Assembly: GCA_034190295.1 (NCBI GenBank) | Contig: JAXHSW010000015.1 | Coordinates: 1 to 64,000, forward strand | Direction: 5' to 3' | DNA length: 64,000 nucleotides | Origin: Okeania sp034190295 | GTDB taxonomy: Bacteria; Cyanobacteriota; Cyanobacteriia; Cyanobacteriales; Microcoleaceae | Shown here: one piece after another, positions 56,656-64,000 of the stretch | How the letters are laid out: each line of letters begins with the position of its first letter | Numbering within the stretch: the stretch's first letter is position 1 | Program-made: the position numbers and the translations under genes | Notes under the pieces: generated by a model | What the model was told of the DNA's origin: nothing | Databases searched by the model: none | What the model saw: only the letters and a program-made list of their open reading frames with translations

Positions 56656-57463
56656 ATTACGGAAGGCAGGAGGCAGGAGGTAGAATGCAGAAGGAAAGAA
56701 AAGGTACTTACTTACGGGAGGTAAGCATTTCGGTCCGACTGCTGCGCAAACAGCTATTAGCTGTCAGCTAGAGCGCAACAAGACTCTATCTTATGGGACA
56801 GTGTTTAAATTAACAACTAACTTTAAAGGGCAAGGGAGCTAACTTTTGTAGTAAGACAATTAAATATTGCTTCGATCATAAATAATAAAGCTTTGATCAT
56901 AAATTAAAAGCAATAGCTGATAGCTGATGGCTGACTGCTGAATGCTTACTACGGGAGAAAGTTTTTTGACCGCTGATTATCTGCAATGATATAATACATT
57001 GGTGACAATTATGGGGGGATTTTATATTCAAAAAAATAGCTACAATTAAATAGGGAAGAGGAAAAATTGTAACTTATTAAAGTTAGGAAACCTCTGGCTA
57101 AAAAATAAGGTATCAAGCCTTTCTTTTCAAGGCGGTAAAAAAGGAAATTTTGGATTTTCTTGCCTTTTACTAAAGTTGGGTTCAACAATTAATTATTAAT
57201 TATTAATTATTAATTATTACCTCTCCTTGAAAACGGATAGGATTGACTAATAATGAAAATTTTTTCTTCTCTTGGTCGATGGTCGGCCAGCTCCAAGACC
57301 CTTTCTTGCAGACCCGCTCCGAATTGCGCCATCCCACCCAACGGGTGCGCTCCAAAGATAGAACTCCGTTCCGCTGTCGCGAACGACCGCTTGTTTCTCT
57401 TTTAAAGGAGAAGGTTTAAACCTTAATTATTCGGTAACTGATAACTGATAACTGATAACTAAA
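56656..57463. repeat. Spacer with families G and A
   Basis: Bases 56727-56950 are a family G copy (GCATTTCGGTCCGACTGCTG ... GCTGATGGCTGACTGC). Bases 57184-57436 are a minus-strand composite family A copy with GGTCGATGGTCGGCCAGC and CCCACCCAACGGGTGCGC inside. Bases 57436-57461 are AACTGAT heptamers directly before the start of the next gene, so its ribosome-binding site lies in repeat DNA. Confidence 0.8.
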
Positions 57464-58357
57464 ATGCTTAATATTGAAGATTTATATACAATCCACGAAC
57501 AACACAAAGATGCGATAAAAGCCAAAGTAGAAGAATTTTCTATTGGTAATAAGCAGTTTAATTTTAATACTGAAAAAGCGATTTTAGGAGTAATAAATCT
57601 TTCTAATGATTCTTGGTATAGAGAAAGTGTATGTTTGAGTGCAGAAACAGCTATTCGTCGGGGGATGGTTTTGAAAGCTCAAGGTGCAGATATAGTAGAT
57701 ATTGGAGCAGAATCAACTTTAGAAAAAGCAGAAAGGGTGGAAGATATTAGGCAAAAAAGTCAAATTTTACCTGTTCTGAAAAGTCTTAATCAAGCAGGTG
57801 TTTTAACTTCAATTGAAACATATTATCCAGAAGTTGCCACAGAATGTTTAAAGGCAGGAGCTAATATAATTAATTTAACTGGACCGGAAAAAAGTTCAGA
57901 AATTTATCAGGCCGTATCTGAATTTAATGCGGGGGTGATTATCTGTTATGTTCAGGGAAAAAATGTGAGAGAAGTGGGTGATTTTGATTTTGGAGATGAC
58001 CCTACAGATTTAATGTATGAATATTTTGCCAAGGAAATAGAAATAGCGACTAAATATGGCGTGAGAAAAATATTTATTGATCCTGGTTTAGGGTTTTATT
58101 ATAAAAATCTTCAGGATAGTTCTCTGCGTATTGGTTATCAAATGAGAACCTTTTTAAATACTTTTAGATTGAGGAAATTAGGTTTTCCAGTATGTCATGC
58201 ACTTCCCCATGCTTTTGAATTTTTTGGAGAAGAAGTTAGGAGTGCTGAACCATTTTTTGCTGTGTTGGCAGCTTTGGGAAAAACTGATTTATTGAGAACC
58301 CATGAAGTTCCGAAAATTAGAGCGGTTTTAGATACTTTGGGATTATTTCAAAGTTAG
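57464..58357 (+). CDS. Divergent dihydropteroate synthase-like protein
   Basis: A 297-residue TIM-barrel protein of the pterin-binding (DHPS) family. Aligned motifs are ILGVINLSNDSWY where true DHPS has MGIVNVTPDSF, AQGADIVDIGAEST where DHPS has GADIIDVGGESTRP, and FIDPGLGFYYKN where DHPS has IDPGIGFGK. The pABA-site TRPG segment after EST is replaced by LEKAERVE. Thus the pterin site appears kept but the second-substrate site changed. It probably joins or modifies a pterin other than dihydropteroate. It lies between an SDR and a QueD-like gene on the same strand. The product is unknown. Confidence 0.85.
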   Translation: MLNIEDLYTIHEQHKDAIKAKVEEFSIGNKQFNFNTEKAILGVINLSNDSWYRESVCLSAETAIRRGMVLKAQGADIVDIGAESTLEKAERVEDIRQKSQILPVLKSLNQAGVLTSIETYYPEVATECLKAGANIINLTGPEKSSEIYQAVSEFNAGVIICYVQGKNVREVGDFDFGDDPTDLMYEYFAKEIEIATKYGVRKIFIDPGLGFYYKNLQDSSLRIGYQMRTFLNTFRLRKLGFPVCHALPHAFEFFGEEVRSAEPFFAVLAALGKTDLLRTHEVPKIRAVLDTLGLFQS

Positions 58358-58565
58358 AAGGAAGAAGGGAGAAGCAGGAAGGAGAAAGGAGAAAGGAGGA
58401 AAGAGCAATTCATTAATTGATAATGGATAATTGATAATTGATAATTACCTCTGGTTAAAACCGTTCTTGATTGAATATAAGGAAATATTATTTCTTTTTT
58501 CCCCTTAAAAGGGTCGGCTTTAAACCAGAATTATTTAATTATTAATTATTAATTATTAATTATTC
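58358..58565. repeat. Family A copy after the DHPS-like gene
   Basis: A minus-strand family A copy at about 58404-58568 with AATTGATAATGGATAATTG at the head, CCGTTCTTGATTGAATATAAGG inside, and TTATTCGGTAA at the end. It precedes the tandem duplication at 58566. Confidence 0.8.
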
Positions 58566-59342
58566 GGTAAAAAGTAATAAGTAATAAGGGGAAAAAGCTT
58601 AAACTTGAGGAGGTACTGATAACTGAAAAGCAATGGCATGAAAAAAAAAGAGGGAGTAAGGAGTAAGGACTAGGGAGTAGGGGGAAATAATTGATAATTT
58701 CTACGGGATAATATGGGAGAATTGATTTGATTTTTTATGATTGGAGATGCCTAATGAATAAAGCAAGCATTCATTTAATTTCTACTACATTCTCAACCAG
58801 ATATTCGTACTCTGAAGCTTTGATAAAATTGCTTTTTTCTCGTTTAAAGGTAAATATTGCTGTTTGCGCAGCATGGCAAACGGAATAGCTGATAGCTGAA
58901 TGCTGAATGCTTAGGTAATAAGTAATAAGGGAAAAAAATTTAAACTGGAGGAGATACTGATAACTGAAAAGCAATGGCATTAAATCAAAAAAAAAGAGGG
59001 AGTAAGGAGTAAGGAGTAGGGAGTAGGGGGAAATAATTGATAATTTCTACGGGATAATATGGGAGAATTGATTTGATTTTTTATGATTGGAGATGCCTAA
59101 TGAATAAAGCAAGCATTCATTTAATTTCTACTACATTCTCAACCAGATATTCGTACTCTGAAGCTTTGATAAAATTGCTTTTTTCTCGTTTAAGGTAAAT
59201 ATTGCTGTTTGCGCAGCATGACAAACGGAATAACTGATAGCTGACTGCTGAATGCTTAGGTAATAAGTAATAAGGGAAAAAAATTTAAACTGGAGGAGAT
59301 ACTGATAACTGATAACTGATAACTGAAAAGCAATGGTATTAA
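58566..59342. repeat. Tandem duplication of the QueD-like gene leader
   Basis: Two nearly identical units of about 347 bp (58566-58912 and 58913-59260), each starting GGTAATAAGTAATAAGGG and containing ACTGGAGGAGATACTG or close variant, AAAGCAATGGCAT, GGGATAATATGGGAGAATTG and CCAGATATTCGTACTCTGAAGC. A third, truncated start (59261-59345) ends in the start codon region of the QueD-like gene. Thus the gene's leader and initiation region has been copied twice upstream. The short minus-strand frame at 58771-58980 is inside the duplication. Confidence 0.9.
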
Positions 59343-59786
59343 ATGAAAGAAAAAGAGGAAAAGTCTCAAATTCAAAGAGATGAATCGAACTCAGAAACTT
59401 GGATAATAGGTAAAGAATTTAGATTTGAAGCTTCGCATCAACTACCTAATCACGATGGGAAATGTGCAAGATTACACGGTCATTCTTGGCGCGGTGTTAT
59501 TTATGTTTCTGGTAATAAATTAGAAAATTCTGGTGCAAAGCAGGGTATGATTATGGATTATGGGGATATTAAAAAATATCTAAAACCTCTACTTGATGAT
59601 TATTTAGACCATTATCACTTAAACGAAACTACAGGCTTAGTTAATCCTACCAGTGAAGCGATCGCTAAATGGATTTACGAACAATTAGAAAATAAAATCC
59701 CCGGACTCGTAGCAGTTAGAATTGATGAAACTTGTACCAGTCAATGTATTTATTCAAAAGGGAAAAGTAATTTTTTAATAATTTGA
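59343..59786 (+). CDS. QueD/6-pyruvoyl-tetrahydropterin synthase-like protein
   Basis: A 147-residue T-fold enzyme acting on dihydroneopterin triphosphate or a related pterin. It has the zinc-binding histidines H32 (FEASHQL), H45 and H47 (C41-ARL-HGH), catalytic Cys41, MDYGDIKKYL, LDHYHLNE and the pterin-anchoring Glu129 in RIDET. The CxxxHGH arrangement is the QueD (6-carboxytetrahydropterin synthase) type. The first 18 residues are hydrophilic and extra. In this setting, beside DHPS-like, SDR and FolK genes, a dedicated pterin product is as likely as queuosine; no QueC, QueE or QueF is in the window. Start choice at ATG 59343 is supported by a comparison with the duplicated leader. Confidence 0.92.
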   Translation: MKEKEEKSQIQRDESNSETWIIGKEFRFEASHQLPNHDGKCARLHGHSWRGVIYVSGNKLENSGAKQGMIMDYGDIKKYLKPLLDDYLDHYHLNETTGLVNPTSEAIAKWIYEQLENKIPGLVAVRIDETCTSQCIYSKGKSNFLII

Positions 59787-60622
59787 GAGAATAGAGAGTA
59801 GGGAGTAGGGAGCAGGGAGTAGGGGAAATTTTTAAAGATACTATGTTTGAGGTAAGGAGAACATTTTTATTATCGCTAATTAAATTAAACTTGATATAAA
59901 AACTGCCTGAGATTGGCGAAATGTTTTTGGAGAGTTACTGACACATTCACATTACAAAAAACCACTTCTAATTTCTGTTCCTTAACTAGCTGCTAGTTGT
60001 AGATAGTTAAATTTATGATTATGACCTAACTCGTGAATTATTTCTTTCTCAATAAAATTAGGATTATTAATAGAAATCTCCAATCATAAAGAATAAAGTT
60101 AATTATCCCACAGAAATTATCAATTATATCAAATCCGGTTAATTGCACATAGAATCAGGTTATATAATATCTGTTGATAATTTCTTAAATTACTTCAATA
60201 TTAGACATATCCACCACGCTTATGGAGTAGGGATTAGGGAACCCACCCGCGGACCCCGACCGTGGAGGGGAATAATTGATAATTTCTGTACGATAATTGA
60301 TTTGATTTTTTATTATGGGGGATGTCTATTTAATCTCCTCTGCTCCCCCACTCCCCTACTCCGCCAATTCCCCTCCCAGGAGGGGTTAGGGGTGGGTTCC
60401 CTACTCTCAACTATATAATAAGTATTCAACCGGATTTGATATTATTTCCCCTCACTCCCTATTCCCTCTTTTCTAATGTAGGATGGCGGAAATAACTGAC
60501 CAGTTACAAAATCAGAAAACAATTATAAATCAAAAATGATTGACTTTTAAATGCATGACTTTTAACTTCCGGGTAGCGAACTAGATATATCTAATACAAA
60601 CAATATATAGAGATTTAGTTCA
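59787..60622. repeat. Spacer with family B element and simple repeats
   Basis: Bases 59793-59826 are GGGAGTAG simple repeats. Bases 60235-60275 carry the CACCCGCGGACCCCGACCG motif. Bases 60378-60400 are AGGAGGGGTTAGGGGTGGG. Bases 60420-60444 repeat the AAGTATTCAACCGGATTTG phrase. Bases 60478-60575 are a plus-strand family B element (GTAGGATGGCGGAAATAACTG ... AACTTCCGGGTAGCGA). A 91-codon frame at 60143-60418 is not supported as a gene. Confidence 0.75.
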
Positions 60623-61497
60623 ATGAAGAAAACGATAGGAATTATTGGAGGGGGACCTGCTGGAATGTCTTGCCCTCTCTGGTTAAAATATTTAGGTTTT
60701 TCTCCAATTATTATTGAAAAAAAACAACAACTGGGAGGTTTGCAACAGGTAAGTAACTTTCAAAATGTCTGGTATTTAGGGTTAATTGAAAAAACTGGAT
60801 ATGAAATTGCCGAACAGTTTCACCAGCATATTCAAGTAGAAGAAATTTCTACATTATTAGGCTCTCAAGTTAGGAGTATTGTCAAGAGTGGGGATAATTT
60901 TCAGATATTTACTGAAGCAAAAGAAATTACAGCTCAAGGTTTAGTTATTGCCACAGGACAAAGAATTAAAGGATACGAAGGTATAAAATCTATTGAGGGC
61001 AGTCACAAACTTTTATCATCAGAGAAAATATTCTTTGACCTTGGTGCTACTCCTCTACTTACACCTCAGATGAATGAAAAGATAATTGCTGTTATTGGAG
61101 GTGGTGATAATGGGTTAGTAACAGCAATACGTTTCTCAGAAACCGCTAAACATATTCATCTATTTGTTCGTTCACAAATGCGAGGTTTTAAAGTTAACAA
61201 AAAAACAATTTATGAGAAAATTGAAGCTGGTAAAATAACATTACATCAACCAACAATTATTCATAAATTTGAAGTTCAGGGCAATCAAATTTCTATCACT
61301 TTTAGAGATGAAAAAAAACCAGAAGAAAAATTAGCATTTGACTCTCTATGTTTGAGAATTGGGTTGACTCCAAATATAGAAGATATAGTTCAAATTTTTA
61401 ATGAAGGAAATTTAGGTAATATTCAATTTAGCCAAAAAGGATATATTGCTACAGATGAATTTCTACGGACATTAATTCCTAATATTTCTCAAAATCA
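60623..61497 (+). pseudogene. FAD/NAD(P) oxidoreductase cut by a repeat
   Basis: A thioredoxin-reductase-like flavoprotein with FAD-binding GGGPAG (9-14), VIATGQR (108-114) and NAD(P)-binding GGGDNG (159-164). There is no CxxC redox pair, so it belongs to the ferredoxin-NADP/flavodoxin-reductase-like or aldehyde-type subgroup and not to true TrxR. Homology ends at TLIPNI (near 61490). The C-terminal FAD motif resumes after a repeat at 61615-61707, reading AGDVTNYRYPCVATAVAQGAIAARSIEEDL in another frame. The frame now stops at 61528 after 301 residues, with a repeat-encoded tail. The product lacks the final FAD-binding segment and is probably inactive, unless the assembly is wrong. Confidence 0.85.
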
Positions 61498-61614
61498 TAA
61501 GGGTCTAAAACCCCGCCTTTTAAGGTGAAATATTTTTGGAGAGTTACTCAAAATCTCCGTTAAAAAAATAACTTCTGACTTGCAGACTTGCTGACTTCTG
61601 ACGCGCGTTAAGTT
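61498..61614. repeat. Family C repeat inserted in the FAD oxidoreductase gene
   Basis: Inverted family C sequence: GGTCTAAAACCCCGCCTTTT, GGAGAGTTACTCAAAATCTCC, ACTTCTGACTTGCAG. It matches the direct-orientation copies near 35600-35716, 45236-45376 and 54836-54945. The junctions with coding sequence on both sides make this a clear insertion, with a frame change. Confidence 0.85.
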
Positions 61615-61707
61615 GCTGGAGATGTAACAAATTATAGATATCCCTGTGTAGCAACAGCAGTAGCTCAAGGTGCTATTGCAGCTAGGAGTATAGAAGAGGA
61701 TTTATAA
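61615..61707 (+). pseudogene. Severed C-terminus of the FAD oxidoreductase
   Basis: Thirty codons plus a stop, reading AGDVTNYRYPCVATAVAQG and ending EEDL. This is the typical FAAGDV...QGAIAA FAD-binding end of thioredoxin-reductase-like proteins. It continues the gene at 60623 in a shifted frame after the family C insertion. Confidence 0.88.
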
Positions 61708-61904
61708 TAGTAGATTGATGAGGATAAAAATTTACTAATTTATTCACTATTTTTTTGCCTGGACTTAATCTCTAAATTAGAAGTCTCTAAGCAAATTTAA
61801 TTCCCCTATTAGTAAGCTGCCTTAATTACCTATTATCTTTACAGAACTTTTGAGTATGAGGTAAAGTTTACTAATTGCTATTACCTATTCCCTATTCCCT
61901 AAAA

Positions 61905-63296
61905 ATGAGTTTAACAGAAGAATTCAAAAGTCGATATCACGAGTCGCGGATACAATACATGGCAACAGGAAAATCTCCCACCTGTTCAGTCATTTATTCT
62001 CAAGCACCTTACTGGGAAAATTATCGACTTATTTTTCCATTTCTAATTGATAACTGGGAACATTTTTATTACATCGACTTTCCACCAAAATTTGAAAATA
62101 CAGAAAAAACCCATCCATCTATTTTAATAGGGATAGCAATGGCAGAAATTTATCGCCTTTGTGAAATATGTACCCCTGAAATAGTAAAAGTATCTTGGTA
62201 TAGTTGTCTTCAGTGGGAAATAGATTGGTGGAATGAGGATATTTATTGGTATCTTCAGCAAAAGTTTTATCTAGAAAAATGGAATTGGGATAAAATGCCT
62301 CGAATAGAGTTTTCCTCAAATTATACAGAAAATAATTCTTTTCCTTCTGTCAACGATACCTACCTTCTTGCTGTTAGTGGGGGTAAAGAAAGTACCTTTG
62401 CATTTGAATGGATGCAGCAAGCTAACCTTCCCACAGAAGCATTTACTTTACACAATGCAGGAGGAATATTAGGTAATAATTGGCTGGAAAAGTTTCCAGT
62501 ATTTGACCATATTAAAAATCAAACTTATTTGTGGGAAATACAAGCTCATCCCCAGGAAGACCAGGCAGAAAATTTTGCTTATCAAGGCGTTCGTAACGAC
62601 CCTACTATTACTAACGCTCTGTTCATTATGATGATAATTGCTATGCAGCAAGGACATCGGTTTCTTGTATTAGCAAATGATAAGAGTTCCAATGAATCTA
62701 ATGCTACATATCAGGGGCGAGAAGTTAATCATCAAAGTGCTAAGGGAGCTGCTTATATAGAACGCTTTAATAAATTTTTAGAGCGCAAAGGTTTACCTTT
62801 TAGTTATGTGAGTATTTGCGAAGAAGTTTATTCTATAGGTGCAGTTCATCAACTATCTTTGTGGAACAAAAATATTCTGAACGACCTTACCTCTTGTAAT
62901 GAAGCACAGTGGTCTCCAGATGATTTGCGATGGTGTTGTAACTGTCCAAAATGTGCTTTTTCTTATGCTTTAATTGAAGCTGTAACAGATTCTCGTTTTG
63001 CTACCCAGGTAGTAGGGAAAGACTTATTTATTCTGACCAAACTTGAGGATATTTGGCAACGTTTATTCGACCCAAATTCTGAGAAACCATTTGAGTGTGT
63101 TGGTGAAAAACGTGAGACTTTGATGGCTTTAGCTAAATGCAAAAAACAACGTCTCAAAAATGGCGAACCTTTGGGTATTCTTGCCGAAATACCTGATGTT
63201 GAATTTGAGGAATATCTACTACAAATATCTGCTCCTCAAAACATTCCACAGGAACATCAAGAAAAACTAAATTCAGTTTTGACTAAATATTTTTAA
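61905..63296 (+). CDS. MurL-like PP-loop ATPase superfamily protein
   Basis: A 463-residue protein of the adenine-nucleotide alpha-hydrolase (PP-loop) superfamily. The PP-loop is LLAVSGGKES (154-163). NESNATYQGREVNHQSAK (263-280) and CCNCPKC (344-350) follow. This order resembles MurL, which epimerises the terminal L-Glu of UDP-MurNAc-L-Ala-L-Glu using an adenylated intermediate. The N-terminal 150 residues are Trp/Tyr rich. The substrate here is not known: MurD2, the usual partner, is absent, and the same-strand neighbours are pterin genes. I start at MSLTEEFKSR, with ten upstream residues in frame from a TTCCCTA repeat. The superfamily is firm; the MurL comparison is from memory of motifs. 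Confidence 0.75.
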   Translation: MSLTEEFKSRYHESRIQYMATGKSPTCSVIYSQAPYWENYRLIFPFLIDNWEHFYYIDFPPKFENTEKTHPSILIGIAMAEIYRLCEICTPEIVKVSWYSCLQWEIDWWNEDIYWYLQQKFYLEKWNWDKMPRIEFSSNYTENNSFPSVNDTYLLAVSGGKESTFAFEWMQQANLPTEAFTLHNAGGILGNNWLEKFPVFDHIKNQTYLWEIQAHPQEDQAENFAYQGVRNDPTITNALFIMMIIAMQQGHRFLVLANDKSSNESNATYQGREVNHQSAKGAAYIERFNKFLERKGLPFSYVSICEEVYSIGAVHQLSLWNKNILNDLTSCNEAQWSPDDLRWCCNCPKCAFSYALIEAVTDSRFATQVVGKDLFILTKLEDIWQRLFDPNSEKPFECVGEKRETLMALAKCKKQRLKNGEPLGILAEIPDVEFEEYLLQISAPQNIPQEHQEKLNSVLTKYF

Positions 63297-64000
63297 CTAC
63301 TATTATTCGGACATGAGGGGCGGGTTAATCTGAATAATTTGTAATACCATTCACTTAATGCGGAACCCGCTCTTACTATTGGGTGTTTCAGGCTAATACG
63401 GTGTAAGCATTTCCTCCGGAATGCTGCGCAAACAGTCATCAGCTATCAGCTATCAGCTATTGATTAGAGGAGGAGGTAAAAGCAATTGAAAAATTGAGAG
63501 ATAATTAAAAGTTACTGCTAATGTACGCTCATTCAACCTTAGAAGAAATTATTAATTATTTGCTGAATGCGAGAGCATCCTGCAGGGAAGCACTGACTGC
63601 TAAGAGCTGAATGCTGACAATTAAGAGCTAGTTTTTGTAGTAGTTAATATTTAACTTTGACTCAATTAATAAAGCTTTTATTGTTCAGCAAAAGTCATAG
63701 TTGATAGCTGATAGCTGACNNNNNNNNNNNNNNNNNNNNNNNNNNNNNNNNNNNNNNNNNNNNNNNNNNNNNNNNNNNNNNNNNNNNNNNNNNNNNNNNN
63801 NNNNNNNNNNNNNNNNNNNCGCTGAATGCTGACAATTAAGAGCTAGTTTTTGTAGTAGTTAATATTTAACTTTGACTCAATTAATAAAGCTTTTATTGTT
63901 CAGCAAAAGTCATAGTTGATAGCTGATAGCTGACCGCTGAATGCTNNNNNNNNNNNNNNNNNNNNNNNNNNNNNNNNNNNNNNNNNNNNNNNNNNNNNNN
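63297..64000. repeat. Family G repeats with two assembly gaps
   Basis: Bases 63402-63615 are a family G copy similar to 48288-48482. A unit of about 115 bp (GCTGAATGCTGACAATTAAG ... GTAGTAGTTAATATTTAAC ... GATAGCTGATAGCTGAC) is found at 63605-63719 and again at 63820-63940, separated by exactly 100 N (63720-63819). A second N run begins at 63946. Copy number is unresolved. No gene is seen. Confidence 0.9.

Noticed and set aside
58771..58980. A 69-codon minus-strand frame
   Set aside because: It lies in the 347-bp duplication and is not kept open in the second copy; no family was recognised.
60623..61528. Thioredoxin reductase
   Set aside because: No CxxC pair lies between the two nucleotide-binding domains, and the C-terminus is cut off by a repeat.

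Overview
The window reads as a chromosomal piece of a filamentous, low-GC cyanobacterium, most like the Trichodesmium/Okeania/Oscillatoria group. The evidence is a ferredoxin:thioredoxin reductase catalytic chain, a cyanobacterial RRM protein, a CoaD/coiled-coil gene pair, cobalamin-controlled HupE, many GCGATCGC (HIP1) sites, and a very low coding density. By my count recognisable genes fill only about half of the 64 kb. The rest is short tandem repeats, heptanucleotide repeats of the GATAGCT/AACTGAT type, and several interspersed MITE-like repeat families. The genus is inference. No rRNA, convincing tRNA, CRISPR array, transposase or phage gene was seen.

Layout. 0.2-3.1 kb: DUF309 protein, FtrC, DUF58 protein. 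3.4-8.5 kb: a divergent DprA-like protein with seven 42-residue linker repeats and a C-terminal clamp-binding-like motif, beside a RecQ helicase fused to a phosphoribosyltransferase. I regard this pair as the best candidate for a poorly described DNA-processing or defence system. 8.6-10.3 kb: coaD and a coiled-coil gene whose 5' part was tandemly duplicated, the first copy then being split by two repeats. 10.4-20.4 kb: sugar transferase, small conserved protein, iron-type alcohol dehydrogenase, aminotransferase, RRM protein, clpX. 21.5-24.9 kb: cobalamin riboswitch, HupE, DUF1636, CobW-type GTPase, which looks like a cobalt/metal module. 25-33 kb: one TerB protein, then a decayed gene-poor tract with kinase/vWA relics, a 124-bp tandem array broken by three 100-N gaps, a DUF985 cupin pseudogene, an EF-hand gene with one in-frame stop, and a 70-bp tandem array carrying two copies of a MITE.

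33.4-49.2 kb: ABC1 kinase, a SIS-domain protein of unusual base composition, LeuD, a second TerB protein, a STAS protein, a Rieske protein and an AhpD-like protein facing a TetR regulator, a DUF2459 protein, HisA and an unrecognised protein. 50.4-54.6 kb: methyltransferase, uracil phosphoribosyltransferase, FolB and URC4/Urg3, the last two in one apparent operon.

55.4-63.3 kb: a run of same-strand genes linked by pterin chemistry (FolK, an SDR, a divergent dihydropteroate-synthase-like protein, a QueD/PTPS-like protein), followed by an FAD oxidoreductase broken by a repeat insertion and a MurL-like PP-loop protein. This is the second candidate for an undescribed pathway. The window ends in repeats with two assembly gaps.
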